This document shows, piece after piece, positions 1 through 6,516 of a stretch of DNA of 8,671 nucleotides. Numbering within the stretch: position 1 is the stretch's first letter; each line of letters starts with the position of its first letter. The notes below the pieces were generated by a model, which ran no database searches, was not told the origin of the DNA, and saw only the letters and a list, made by a program, of their open reading frames with translations. The DNA comes from JACMJP01 sp046160675 (GTDB lineage Bacteria > Bacteroidota > Bacteroidia > Chitinophagales > BACL12), in contig JBJXHH010000112.1 of the NCBI GenBank assembly GCA_046160675.1, forward strand, positions 1 through 8,671, given 5' to 3'. The position numbers and the translations under genes were made by a program.

Positions 1-976
1 AACCTGTTGTGTTGAGTTCCCGCATGCCGGCATCCACTATCGGGTAGCCTGTTTTTCCCTCACACCAAAGTTGAAATTCTTTTTCATGATTGCGCCAGCG
101 TATGTTGTCATATTCTTTTCTGAAAGAAGAATTTACAACATGCGGAAAATGCCAGAGTATCATTTGATAAAACTCCCGCCAGATAAGTTCATTCCAATAT
201 TTTTCGTTGAGCTGAATTGCTTTCTTTACAAGATGCCTGATACTGATGGTTCCAAAACGCAGATGCACACTGAGCCTGCTTGTTCCGGGTACAGCAGGGA
301 AATCTCTTGTTTTATCATAACCTATTATGAGTTTTTCATCAATTGCAGAAGGAGGAATTGTAATAGCAGATGGTTGAAATCCTATTTCCTGCAGCGAGGG
401 GATTTTTTTGCCGGTATTCGTTCCGGTTTTTTTAAAATTCTGAAAATACTTTTCGGTTGGATATACCTTGAGGGGAGATGCATCTAAAGCGGCTTTCCAT
501 TTTTTGCTGTAAGGGGTAAATACTGTGTAAGGTGTTCCGTCATCTTTCACCACTTCGCCTTTCTCAAAGATCACCTGGTCTTTGAACGTATGAAGGGGGA
601 TGTTTTTTTCAGCAAACAGTTGTTTTACCGCCGCATCCCGTTCTCTTGCGTAAGGTTCATAATCATGATTTGCGTACACAGCGTCAACATGAAATTGAGA
701 AAGTATCTTCTTCCAGGCATCCAGTGGTTTATCGTAAAATACAAGAACTGAAGAGCCATGAGTTTCTAATTGCCGGTTGAGTTTTTTCAGGCATGCATGA
801 ATATAAGTGATCCTTGCATCTGTTTTATCTTCAAGATCATCCAGGATATTTTTATCAAAAATGAAAACAGGCAACACATTCGTATGTTGTTGTAAGGCAT
901 GGAACAAAGCTGCATTATCTTCTAAGCGCAGATCTCTGCGAAACCAATGGATTGTTACTGTTTGAAGACTTGCCAA
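1..976 (-). CDS. phrB: Deoxyribodipyrimidine photolyase (class I CPD photolyase/cryptochrome family), C-terminus cut by window edge
   Basis: This FAD enzyme uses blue light to split cyclobutane pyrimidine dimers in DNA. The frame is open from 976 to base 1 and encodes 325 residues; E. coli PhrB has about 470, so roughly the last third of the FAD domain is missing. The N-terminal Rossmann-type antenna domain opens with VTIHWFRRDLRLEDNAAL (residues 7-24). The FAD-binding region shows TSRLSVHLRFGTIS (232-245), NELIWREFYQ (262-271, Glu263 and Trp266 matching the E. coli dimer-contacting Glu274 and Trp277), Trp294 (matching Trp306 of the electron-transfer triad) and GKTGYPIVDAGMREL (307-321). No in-frame ATG exists near the N-terminus; the only usual start between the upstream stop and the first motif is TTG at 976-974. 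It follows the class IV aminotransferase gene by 18 bases and is probably co-transcribed. A cryptochrome role without repair cannot be excluded from this part alone. Confidence 0.94.
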   Translation of the reverse strand, partial: MASLQTVTIHWFRRDLRLEDNAALFHALQQHTNVLPVFIFDKNILDDLEDKTDARITYIHACLKKLNRQLETHGSSVLVFYDKPLDAWKKILSQFHVDAVYANHDYEPYARERDAAVKQLFAEKNIPLHTFKDQVIFEKGEVVKDDGTPYTVFTPYSKKWKAALDASPLKVYPTEKYFQNFKKTGTNTGKKIPSLQEIGFQPSAITIPPSAIDEKLIIGYDKTRDFPAVPGTSRLSVHLRFGTISIRHLVKKAIQLNEKYWNELIWREFYQMILWHFPHVVNSSFRKEYDNIRWRNHEKEFQLWCEGKTGYPIVDAGMRELNTTG

Positions 977-994
977 GGTATTTAGGAATAAACA

Positions 995-1837
995 CTACTT
1001 TACAGGAAGTATTGTGTTTAGTAATTCAGTGAGTTTCTTTGAAAACGTATTGCCGTACTCTTTCCCCTCAAATTGTTTTACCCATTTTACACCCTGAACA
1101 GCGTTGGTAAGAAACACTTCATCAGCTTTTAAGAGTTCCTGCTTTGTCATTTCAATGCGTTCGAGTTTTATGCTCCATTCTGTAGCATGTTGGCAGATGA
1201 TCTCCTGCATGGTTCCTTCTATTCCTCCATTCATTCCGGTTGTAGTAAACACGGAGTTGTTCATCACAACAAACACATTAGAACCCACAGCGTCAGCAAT
1301 TTTTCCTTCCGTGTTCAATAAAACAACATCATCCAGGTTTTGTTCATATGCATATTTTGCTGCCAGTACATAATGCAGGGCATTACAGGTTTTACAGGCT
1401 GATAGCGGATGGATCTGCCGCAGGTATTTATCATAAATGCCAAGTACAAGCCCTTGGGTGTTCAACACAAATTGAGAATCGGCATGCGGAAAGAGTTCTA
1501 TCAGAAGTTCTGCAGAATCCACTTCAGGTTTGTATAACCCTTCGCCGCTGCGCCACACTGTTATTTTACAACGGGCATTTTTTACTTTGTTTTTTTTACA
1601 AAGTTTCTGAACAGTACTCCTGAAAAAATCGGCATCCCAGTTCTCCGGGATTTCAATTGCAAGCAATTGCATCCCCTTTAACAATCGCTGCAGGTTGTAC
1701 TCCATAAAAACAGGGTTCTGATTTACAACCAAGATACTTTCAAATAATCCATCGCCATATTTAAAGGCACGGTTAGAAGTTGCCAGAGCTATTTCTTTAT
1801 GCTCAGTTATTTTATCATGCAGGTAAGCGTAATTCAT
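995..1837 (-). CDS. Class IV PLP-dependent aminotransferase/lyase (PabC- or IlvE-like)
   Basis: This 280-residue protein belongs to fold-type IV PLP enzymes, which include branched-chain aminotransferase, D-amino-acid aminotransferase and 4-amino-4-deoxychorismate lyase (folate synthesis). Motifs in order: RAFKYGDGLFES (23-34, the usual R-x-x-x-YGDG-x-FE), Arg51 in the NLQRL helix (a PLP-phosphate ligand position), Lys149 in SACKTCNALHYVLA (the Schiff-base lysine), GKIADAVGSNVF (178-189) and GGIEGTMQEI (204-213). The residue facing the pyridine nitrogen, usually Glu, is Asp182; from memory this occurs in other Bacteroidota members too. The usual Arg after the phosphate-binding G-x-x-G-T is Gln211. 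The start ATG at 1837 has a purine-rich leader (AAACGGAAAAA) and lies 11 bases after the scoB stop. Length and sequence fit a PabC-like protein, but no pabA/pabB is nearby, so the substrate is left open. Confidence 0.85.
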   Translation of the reverse strand: MNYAYLHDKITEHKEIALATSNRAFKYGDGLFESILVVNQNPVFMEYNLQRLLKGMQLLAIEIPENWDADFFRSTVQKLCKKNKVKNARCKITVWRSGEGLYKPEVDSAELLIELFPHADSQFVLNTQGLVLGIYDKYLRQIHPLSACKTCNALHYVLAAKYAYEQNLDDVVLLNTEGKIADAVGSNVFVVMNNSVFTTTGMNGGIEGTMQEIICQHATEWSIKLERIEMTKQELLKADEVFLTNAVQGVKWVKQFEGKEYGNTFSKKLTELLNTILPVK

Positions 1838-1848
1838 TTTTTCCGTTT

Positions 1849-2505
1849 TCAGTCCATCACCATTTCCGGAATATCCCCTTCTACCACCAATCTCCCTTCT
1901 GTTTTATTTTTAATCTCCTCAACAGAAACACCCGGTGCCCGTTCAAGTAACTTAAATCCATCGGGCGTTACATCAAACACACCAAGCTCGGTTACAATTT
2001 TTTTCACAACGCCCAAACCTGTGATCGGCAGTGTACATTTTTTCAGGAGTTTGCTTTCACCCGCCTTGTTCACATGCTGCATGGCAACGATGATATTTTT
2101 TGCACTGGCAACAAGATCCATCGCCCCGCCCATGCCTTTCACCATCTTGCCTGGAATTTTCCAGTTCGCAATGTCTCCGTTGTCGGCAACTTCCATGGCG
2201 CCAAGAACTGTGAGGTCAACTTTTCCGGCCCTTATCATGCCGAAACTCAGGGCGCTGTCAAAGAATGCTGAACCGGGAAGTGTAGTGATGGTTTGTTTTC
2301 CGGCATTTATGAGATCGGGATCCACTTTATCCGCAGTTGGAAAAGGTCCCATGCCCAGCAATCCGTTTTCACTTTGCAGGGTTACTGAGATCCCTTTGGG
2401 AATGTAATTCGCAACAAGCGTTGGGATACCTATGCCGAGATTCACATAATATCCATTCTTCAATTCTTTTGCAATGCGTTTTGCTATTTGATTTTTATCT
2501 AACAT
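1849..2505 (-). CDS. scoB: Succinyl-CoA:3-ketoacid CoA-transferase subunit B
   Basis: This is the catalytic beta subunit of the two-chain SCOT enzyme, which moves CoA between succinyl-CoA and acetoacetate (giving acetoacetyl-CoA and succinate) in the cytoplasm. The 218 residues match the family's usual length of about 216-220. The N-terminus shows VNLGIGIPTLVANYIP (21-36), and QSENGLLGMGP (44-54) holds the catalytic Glu46 that forms the enzyme-CoA thioester. Further family signatures are DLINAGKQTIT (64-74), ANWKIPGKMVKGMGGAMDLV (about 113-132) and the MQHVNKAGESK stretch. From memory it aligns along its full length with Bacillus subtilis ScoB. The partner subunit scoA lies 102 bases upstream, and that gap is made of heptad repeats. 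AtoA or PcaJ, the related acetate- and adipate-type transferases, are less likely alternatives. The ATG at 2505 is preceded by an A/T-rich leader with no Shine-Dalgarno motif. Confidence 0.93.
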   Translation of the reverse strand: MLDKNQIAKRIAKELKNGYYVNLGIGIPTLVANYIPKGISVTLQSENGLLGMGPFPTADKVDPDLINAGKQTITTLPGSAFFDSALSFGMIRAGKVDLTVLGAMEVADNGDIANWKIPGKMVKGMGGAMDLVASAKNIIVAMQHVNKAGESKLLKKCTLPITGLGVVKKIVTELGVFDVTPDGFKLLERAPGVSVEEIKNKTEGRLVVEGDIPEMVMD

Positions 2506-2510
2506 GAAAG

Positions 2511-2622
2511 TATTTACAATTTACAATCTTCAATTTTCGAATTACAGCTATTTTACAATCTCACTTTATGATTCATAACTCAGTACTTACCATTCCCTAC
2601 TCACCATTCACTTACTCACTGT
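2511..2622. repeat. Degenerate seven-base (heptad) repeat in two blocks between scoA and scoB
   Basis: Read on the minus strand, block 1 runs ATGGTGA, GTAGGGA, ATGGTAA, GTACTGA, GTTATGA, ATCATAA (2607-2566), all fitting a loose R-T-N-R-x-R-A pattern. It is preceded by ACAGTGA (2622-2616) and the 8-base GTAAGTGA (2615-2608), which contains the scoA stop codon. Block 2 runs GTAATTC, GAAAATT, GAAGATT, GTAAATT, GTAAATA (2545-2511), with a further GTAAAAT unit at 2556-2550 set off by four bases. The whole intergenic space is therefore low-complexity sequence with a seven-base period that ends five bases before the scoB ATG. I recall similar GTGAATGGTGAGT-type heptad stretches between genes in other Bacteroidota and in cyanobacteria (STRR), but I cannot verify that here. 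It carries stop codons in all three minus-strand frames, so it encodes nothing. Function unknown. Confidence 0.7.
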
Positions 2623-3300
2623 CAACTGTTCTATCCTTTTTTCATAATTTGTTCCCTGGAAAATCCGGTGCACATAAATTCCGGGTGTATGAATCTGATC
2701 AGGGTCCAGTGTCCCGGCAGGAACTAACTCTTCCACTTCTGCAATTGTTATCTTCCCTCCCATTGCCATCAAGGGGTTGAAATTTCTTGCCGTTGCTTTG
2801 TAGATCAGGTTGCCATGTGTATCGCCTTTCCAAGCTTTCACAATTGCGAAGTCAGCTTCAAAAGCATGCTCCAGCAAATATGTTTTGCCGTTGAAAACTC
2901 TTGTTTCTTTTCCCTCCGCAACTTCAGTTCCAACTCCGGCAGGAGTAAAGATGGCAGGCATTCCGTACCCGGCAGCCATGCATCTTGTAGCCAATGTTCC
3001 CTGCGGGATCAGCTCAACCTCCAGTTCTCCGCTTAACAGTTGCCTTTCAAACTCTGCATTCTCGCCAACATAACTTGATATCATTTTTTTTACTTGCCGT
3101 TGCTGCAACATCAGCCCGATTCCGAAATCATCAACGCCTGCATTGTTTGAAATACAGGTAAGATTTTTTATACCTTTTTTAACTAATGCAGCTATACAAT
3201 TTTCAGGGATGCCGCATAACCCGAAACCACCCAGCATTAATGTTGCACCATCAAAAATATCCCGGATTGCCTCCTCAGCATTTTTTACGATCTTATTCAT
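2608..3300 (-). CDS. scoA: Succinyl-CoA:3-ketoacid CoA-transferase subunit A
   Basis: This is the alpha subunit of SCOT, partner of the adjacent scoB. The 230 residues match the family's usual length. Visible signatures are LGGFGLCGIPENC (23-35, the glycine-rich CoA-transferase motif), SNNAGVDDFGIGLML (51-65), SSYVGENAEFERQLLSGELE (about 75-94), IPQGTLATR, PAGVGTEVAEGKE and the C-terminal ARNFNPLMAMGGKITIAEVE and HTPGIYVHRI stretches. From memory it aligns with B. subtilis ScoA up to its last residues, so the repeat that begins at the 3' end has not visibly changed the protein. The ATG at 3300 lies 5 bases after the stop of the DUF4296 gene (TAG-AGAAT-ATG), which implies translational coupling. 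With scoB it would let the cell use or make acetoacetate, or feed acetoacetyl-CoA into fatty-acid and ketone metabolism. Confidence 0.94.
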   Translation of the reverse strand: MNKIVKNAEEAIRDIFDGATLMLGGFGLCGIPENCIAALVKKGIKNLTCISNNAGVDDFGIGLMLQQRQVKKMISSYVGENAEFERQLLSGELEVELIPQGTLATRCMAAGYGMPAIFTPAGVGTEVAEGKETRVFNGKTYLLEHAFEADFAIVKAWKGDTHGNLIYKATARNFNPLMAMGGKITIAEVEELVPAGTLDPDQIHTPGIYVHRIFQGTNYEKRIEQLTVSK

Positions 3301-3305
3301 ATTCT

Positions 3306-3737
3306 CTATTCTTGATTTTGTTTTACCGGAGGTTTTGGTTGTTTATTCTTTGAAGTATCCTGTGGAGCAATTCCTCCTTTATCCATCAGGTTCATTTGTT
3401 CAACCACTTTCTCATAGATATAATTTAATACGAGTGGATGCTCTGTGTAATACGCAAAACTGTTCTCAAATTTCTGTAGGGAAATTGCATAATGTTTAAA
3501 GATGGAGGAGTAATAGGTTTCCAGTAATGCATCTGTTTTTAAAGAATCTGTTTTCAGGTGCCCCGCCGCTGACTCAGCAACTTGTATATCCACCAGGATG
3601 GGTACCATGTCATTGGGTTGAATAAGCGTATCGGGTACACCTTTGAGCATATCTTCATCAAACATGAATTCACTTTTGGGTTTGCATGAAGCTAAAATGC
3701 AGAATAAAGGAAGCGTATACAGGAATATTTTTTTCAC
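3306..3737 (-). CDS. DUF4296 family lipoprotein
   Basis: This 143-residue protein belongs, by sequence pattern, to DUF4296, a Bacteroidota family of unknown function. It begins with a lipoprotein signal peptide: KK at 2-3, a hydrophobic stretch 4-16, and the lipobox LASC with the lipidated cysteine at residue 18. The DUF4296 region covers about residues 38-122, with MVPILVDIQVAESAAG (44-59) and an HYAISLQKFENSFAYYTEHP-like stretch typical of the family. The tail after about 123 is rich in Lys, Pro, Gln and Asn and probably disordered. The start is GTG (3737-3735), set by the signal peptide. It is the first gene of the leftward run and lies 5 bases before scoA, so it is probably co-transcribed with the CoA-transferase, although nothing in the sequence links their functions. 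It is expected in the periplasm, anchored in a membrane. Confidence 0.85.
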   Translation of the reverse strand: MKKIFLYTLPLFCILASCKPKSEFMFDEDMLKGVPDTLIQPNDMVPILVDIQVAESAAGHLKTDSLKTDALLETYYSSIFKHYAISLQKFENSFAYYTEHPLVLNYIYEKVVEQMNLMDKGGIAPQDTSKNKQPKPPVKQNQE

Positions 3738-3776
3738 TTCGTAATTTCGACCGCAAATTTACATTTTAAACCGCAG
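3738..3776. promoter_or_regulatory. Divergent 39-base promoter region between the DUF4296 operon and yggS
   Basis: The starts of two divergent genes are only 39 bases apart, so promoters for both should lie here or reach into the coding sequences. On the minus strand TAAATTTG (3761-3754) fits the Bacteroidota -7 consensus TAnnTTTG exactly and would give the DUF4296 mRNA a leader of roughly 10 bases. I see no good -33 TTG at the expected distance, which would fall inside yggS. On the plus strand TACATTTT (3760-3767) is a one-mismatch -7 candidate that would make the yggS mRNA nearly leaderless; the two candidates overlap. Motif-based inference only. Confidence 0.35.
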
Positions 3777-4439
3777 ATGCAGGAGAACTTTGATACAATA
3801 CAAAATTATTTAGAGCTTAAAAACGTTACCCTTGTGGCAGTGTCAAAAACAAAATCTGCTGAAGAGATCATGCAGTTAAACAAAAAAGGGCAACGGGATT
3901 TTGGCGAGAACCGGGTGCAGGAATTGAAAGAAAAATACGAAGTATTGCCAAAGGATATCCGCTGGCATCTTATCGGGCACTTACAAAAAAACAAGGTGAA
4001 ATACATTACTGAATGGGTTTGTATGATCCATTCTGTTGACAGCCTTGATCTACTCACAGAGATAGATAAACAAGCGAAAAAACATAATAGAATTGTTTCC
4101 TGTTTACTTCAACTATACATAGCAAAAGAAGAAACAAAGTTTGGGTTGGATGAACAAGAATTAGACGATCTTCTAAATTCACCCCGGAGAAAAGAATTGG
4201 AGAATGTCAGGATAGAGGGGTTGATGGGCATGGCTACAAATACAGATGATGAGACGATTGTAAGAGATGAGTTTAAGAATCTCAAACGTATTTTTTCCAA
4301 TGTGAAAGAAAAATATTTTGCAGATGACTCGTCTTTCAGGCATCTTTCCATGGGGATGAGCAGTGATTTTAAAATAGCAGTTGAAGAAGGCAGCACGATG
4401 GTAAGGATCGGCAGTTTATTATTTGGAACCAGGAACTGA
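3777..4439 (+). CDS. yggS: YggS/PROSC family pyridoxal-phosphate homeostasis protein
   Basis: This cytoplasmic single-domain PLP-binding TIM-barrel protein (the N-terminal domain of alanine racemase-like fold III) buffers and delivers PLP and affects amino-acid and keto-acid balance; no catalytic activity is established for the family. The 220 residues show LVAVSKTKSAEEI (19-31) with PLP-binding Lys24 (Lys36 in E. coli YggS), DFGENRVQEL (41-50), RWHLIGHLQKNKVK (62-75), EGLMGMAT, SMGMSSDF (191-198) and the phosphate-binding GSTMVRIGSLLFG (205-217). The N-terminus is about 12 residues shorter than in E. coli. AGGAG lies inside codons 2-3 and is not a ribosome site for this gene, since the next in-frame ATG (codon 32) falls after the PLP lysine; so 3777 is the start. 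A PLP-dependent class IV enzyme is encoded in the divergent operon. The DUF3089 gene follows 27 bases downstream. Confidence 0.93.
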   Translation: MQENFDTIQNYLELKNVTLVAVSKTKSAEEIMQLNKKGQRDFGENRVQELKEKYEVLPKDIRWHLIGHLQKNKVKYITEWVCMIHSVDSLDLLTEIDKQAKKHNRIVSCLLQLYIAKEETKFGLDEQELDDLLNSPRRKELENVRIEGLMGMATNTDDETIVRDEFKNLKRIFSNVKEKYFADDSSFRHLSMGMSSDFKIAVEEGSTMVRIGSLLFGTRN

Positions 4440-4466
4440 ATTCATGGCAAATTCGTAGATTTACTT

Positions 4467-5516
4467 ATGCTTTTTCAGAAACAATTGTTATCCGTACTCA
4501 TCATATTCTTTGCATGTATATTTTTATCCTGCTCTGCAACAAAACCTGTTACTTCAACTTTTTCTCCACAAACAAATCCTTCCCCACCTGATTACAGTGA
4601 TCCATTTTACTGGAGTGCATTACCGGATAAAATAGATTTTGCAGATCACATTCCCTCAAAATCACATGTCCCGTTGATTGACGGACAAAATTCTGCAGCG
4701 GTTGATGTTTTCTATCTTTATCCAACTTCTTTTTTTTCAAGAAAAACATGGAATGCAGACTTGGATGATAAAAAAGTGAATGCCTCTACTGATGAAAGGG
4801 CAGTGAAAAACCAGGCAAGTGTATTCAATGGGAGTTGTAGGGTGTATATACCGAGATACAGGCAGGTAGCGTTTCAGGGTTATTTTTCCTTAACTAATCC
4901 CGATGCCCTGGAAGCTTTTGCCCTTGCTTATGAAGATGTAAAAACTGCGTTCCAGTATTATTTAGATCACTACAACAATGGCCGCCCTATCATTATTGCA
5001 GGGCACAGCCAGGGTACAACACATGCAAAGCAACTGCTGAAAGATTTTTTTGATGGGAAACCTTTGCAGGAAAAACTTGTCTGCGCCTATCTCATTGGTA
5101 TGCCCGTATACAAAGGTGAATTCACAAACATACCTCCCAGCGACAGCGCCTCCCAGGTTGGTTGTTTTATCACCTGGCGAAGTTATGTTGAAGGACATGA
5201 ACCAAAGCCAAAGTATGTTGCATTGAACAAAGAAAATATCATTGTGAACAATCCACTTACTTACACAAGATCAACAGAACTTGCCTCAAAAGAAATAAAT
5301 GTTGGCGGACTAAACAGGGACAGCGAAACCATTATTCCCGGTGTGTGCAATGCGCAGGTTCATGAAGATATTGTGTGGGTGAGTAAGCCCGATGTTCCCG
5401 GAAAAGCCTTGCTGTTTCTAAAAAACCTGCATGTTGCTGATTATAATTTATACTGGCTAACCATGCGGGAAAATGTTGCACTGCGGGTGGAAAAATACTT
5501 AGCACAACAACACTAA
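4467..5516 (+). CDS. DUF3089 family alpha/beta-hydrolase lipoprotein
   Basis: This 349-residue protein is probably an exported serine hydrolase of the DUF3089 family, related to lipases and esterases; its substrate is unknown. A hydrophobic signal segment (about 7-20) ends in FLSC, with likely lipidated Cys22 followed by Ser; Cys17 (FFAC) is a weaker alternative. Residues 25-45 are a Pro/Ser/Thr-rich tether. The hydrolase domain shows AVDVFYLYPTSF (78-89), VYIPRYRQ (126-133), the nucleophile elbow AGHSQGT with Ser181, and a C-terminal LHVADYNLYW (321-330) whose His322 is the likely catalytic histidine. The acid residue is not certain. It lies 27 bases after yggS on the same strand with no visible terminator, so the two may be co-transcribed. 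Its TAA stop is one base from the stop of the convergent lipid kinase gene. Expected at the periplasmic face or outer membrane. Confidence 0.86.
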   Translation: MLFQKQLLSVLIIFFACIFLSCSATKPVTSTFSPQTNPSPPDYSDPFYWSALPDKIDFADHIPSKSHVPLIDGQNSAAVDVFYLYPTSFFSRKTWNADLDDKKVNASTDERAVKNQASVFNGSCRVYIPRYRQVAFQGYFSLTNPDALEAFALAYEDVKTAFQYYLDHYNNGRPIIIAGHSQGTTHAKQLLKDFFDGKPLQEKLVCAYLIGMPVYKGEFTNIPPSDSASQVGCFITWRSYVEGHEPKPKYVALNKENIIVNNPLTYTRSTELASKEINVGGLNRDSETIIPGVCNAQVHEDIVWVSKPDVPGKALLFLKNLHVADYNLYWLTMRENVALRVEKYLAQQH

Positions 5517-5517
5517 A

Positions 5518-6453
5518 CTATTTCCAGCTTATCACACTAATTCCCTTTTCAAGTACGGAAAACTTTGCAGGTAATGTACCGAGGTATTCCCCATCTGCTT
5601 CAACATAAATTGTTTTTTCGCTATTAATGAAAATCTCTTTTCCTTTCATAGTTGTAATCTCGTTCATGGTTACAAATGAACCATCCGTGAGTTTCGGTAG
5701 GCTTACAACCATCTTGAGTTTACTCATGTTGCCGATTACTGTAACATCCAGAAAGCCATCATCAAATTGTGCGTCAGGTAATTGTTTCATGCCTCCTCCG
5801 TTGTATTTACAATTGCCAATTGCTGCAGATAATGTATTGAGTGAAATTTCTTTTCCATCAACAACAAACTTTACAATTGTATGTTTGTAAGTAAAGAGCG
5901 ACCCAAGGAGAGCAAGCCAGTATTGCAATTTTGTTCCCTGCAACAACCTGTTTCCTTCAGCTATTTTTTTTGCTGTAAATCCGTCAAAACCGAGTCCGGC
6001 TATATTTATGAAATATCTTTTTTGCGTTGCTTCATTCTTTTTAAACTCAAGTAAGCCCACATCATGTAACATTGTTTTCTTCAAAAGAAGTTTTGCAGGT
6101 ATATCTTCAAGTGTTTTATAAGTTCCGATTGTCCTCACCCAGTCATTTCCTGTTCCGGCTGAAAGCATTGCTACTGTCATGTTTGCAGGTGTTGCCTCGG
6201 AAGTAAATATCCCGTTTATCACTTCGTTCGCAGTACCGTCGCCGCCGATAATGAGAAAATTTTCAGCACCTCTGCTGATCGCATCTTTTGTGAGATCAAT
6301 TGCATGATCGGCATATTGGGTGATAAGCCCATTACAGGGAATATTTGCTTTTTGAAGCAGGGGTTGCAACTTCTTCCAAAGATTCTTTGCTTTATTTTTC
6401 CCGGCTACAGGATTGATGATAGCATACCAGGTCAGTGATGCGTTTTCCTTCAT
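5518..6453 (-). CDS. Diacylglycerol kinase family lipid kinase (YegS/DgkB-like)
   Basis: This 311-residue protein has the DAGK catalytic fold and would transfer phosphate from ATP to a lipid such as diacylglycerol at the inner membrane, recycling lipid into phosphatidic acid. The length is normal for YegS/DgkB/BmrU proteins. Motifs in order: IINPVAGKNKA (12-22, nucleotide-binding N-terminus), IIGGDGTANEVING (68-81, the GGDGT signature), SAGTGNDW (98-105), NIAGLGFDGF (150-159), AIGNCKYNGGGMKQLPDA, and VEADGEYLG (284-292) with the conserved D-G-E near the C-terminus. There are no membrane segments, as expected. The sequence does not tell diacylglycerol from sphingoid bases or other lipids as substrate. 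It starts 63 bases after the stop of the large secreted protein gene; no clear terminator or strong promoter is visible between them, so both co-transcription and a separate promoter are possible. Confidence 0.9.
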   Translation of the reverse strand: MKENASLTWYAIINPVAGKNKAKNLWKKLQPLLQKANIPCNGLITQYADHAIDLTKDAISRGAENFLIIGGDGTANEVINGIFTSEATPANMTVAMLSAGTGNDWVRTIGTYKTLEDIPAKLLLKKTMLHDVGLLEFKKNEATQKRYFINIAGLGFDGFTAKKIAEGNRLLQGTKLQYWLALLGSLFTYKHTIVKFVVDGKEISLNTLSAAIGNCKYNGGGMKQLPDAQFDDGFLDVTVIGNMSKLKMVVSLPKLTDGSFVTMNEITTMKGKEIFINSEKTIYVEADGEYLGTLPAKFSVLEKGISVISWK

Positions 6454-6516
6454 AAATGTTCAGGTAATTCCTGCTGCGAATTTAGGAAATAAGCAACTTG
6501 CTAATCACAAACGGTT

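Noticed and set aside
71..487. Plus-strand open frame of 138 codons
   Set aside because: It lies entirely antisense to the photolyase frame, whose motifs are continuous, and its own product is low-complexity and unlike any family I know.
1799..2407. Plus-strand open frame of 202 codons, rich in Ser, Pro and Phe
   Set aside because: It is antisense to scoB, which is clearly real and full length; the composition is what reverse reading of a normal gene gives.
2608..2625. Heptad repeat altering the ScoA C-terminus
   Set aside because: The last residues (KRIEQLTVSK) still line up with the remembered end of B. subtilis ScoA (KRIEKRTVQQ), so there is no sign that the repeat extended or cut the protein.
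5488..5526. Possible bidirectional hairpin terminator from TGGAAA (5488-5493) and TTTCCA (5521-5526)
   Set aside because: Only six pairs, AT-rich, with a 27-base loop; too weak to call.
6454..6516. Possible terminator or promoter between the propeller gene and the lipid kinase gene
   Set aside because: AGCA-AGT-TGCT followed by TTATTT gives only a four-pair stem, and TAAATTCG is a one-mismatch -7 box without a well-spaced -33 element; neither is convincing.
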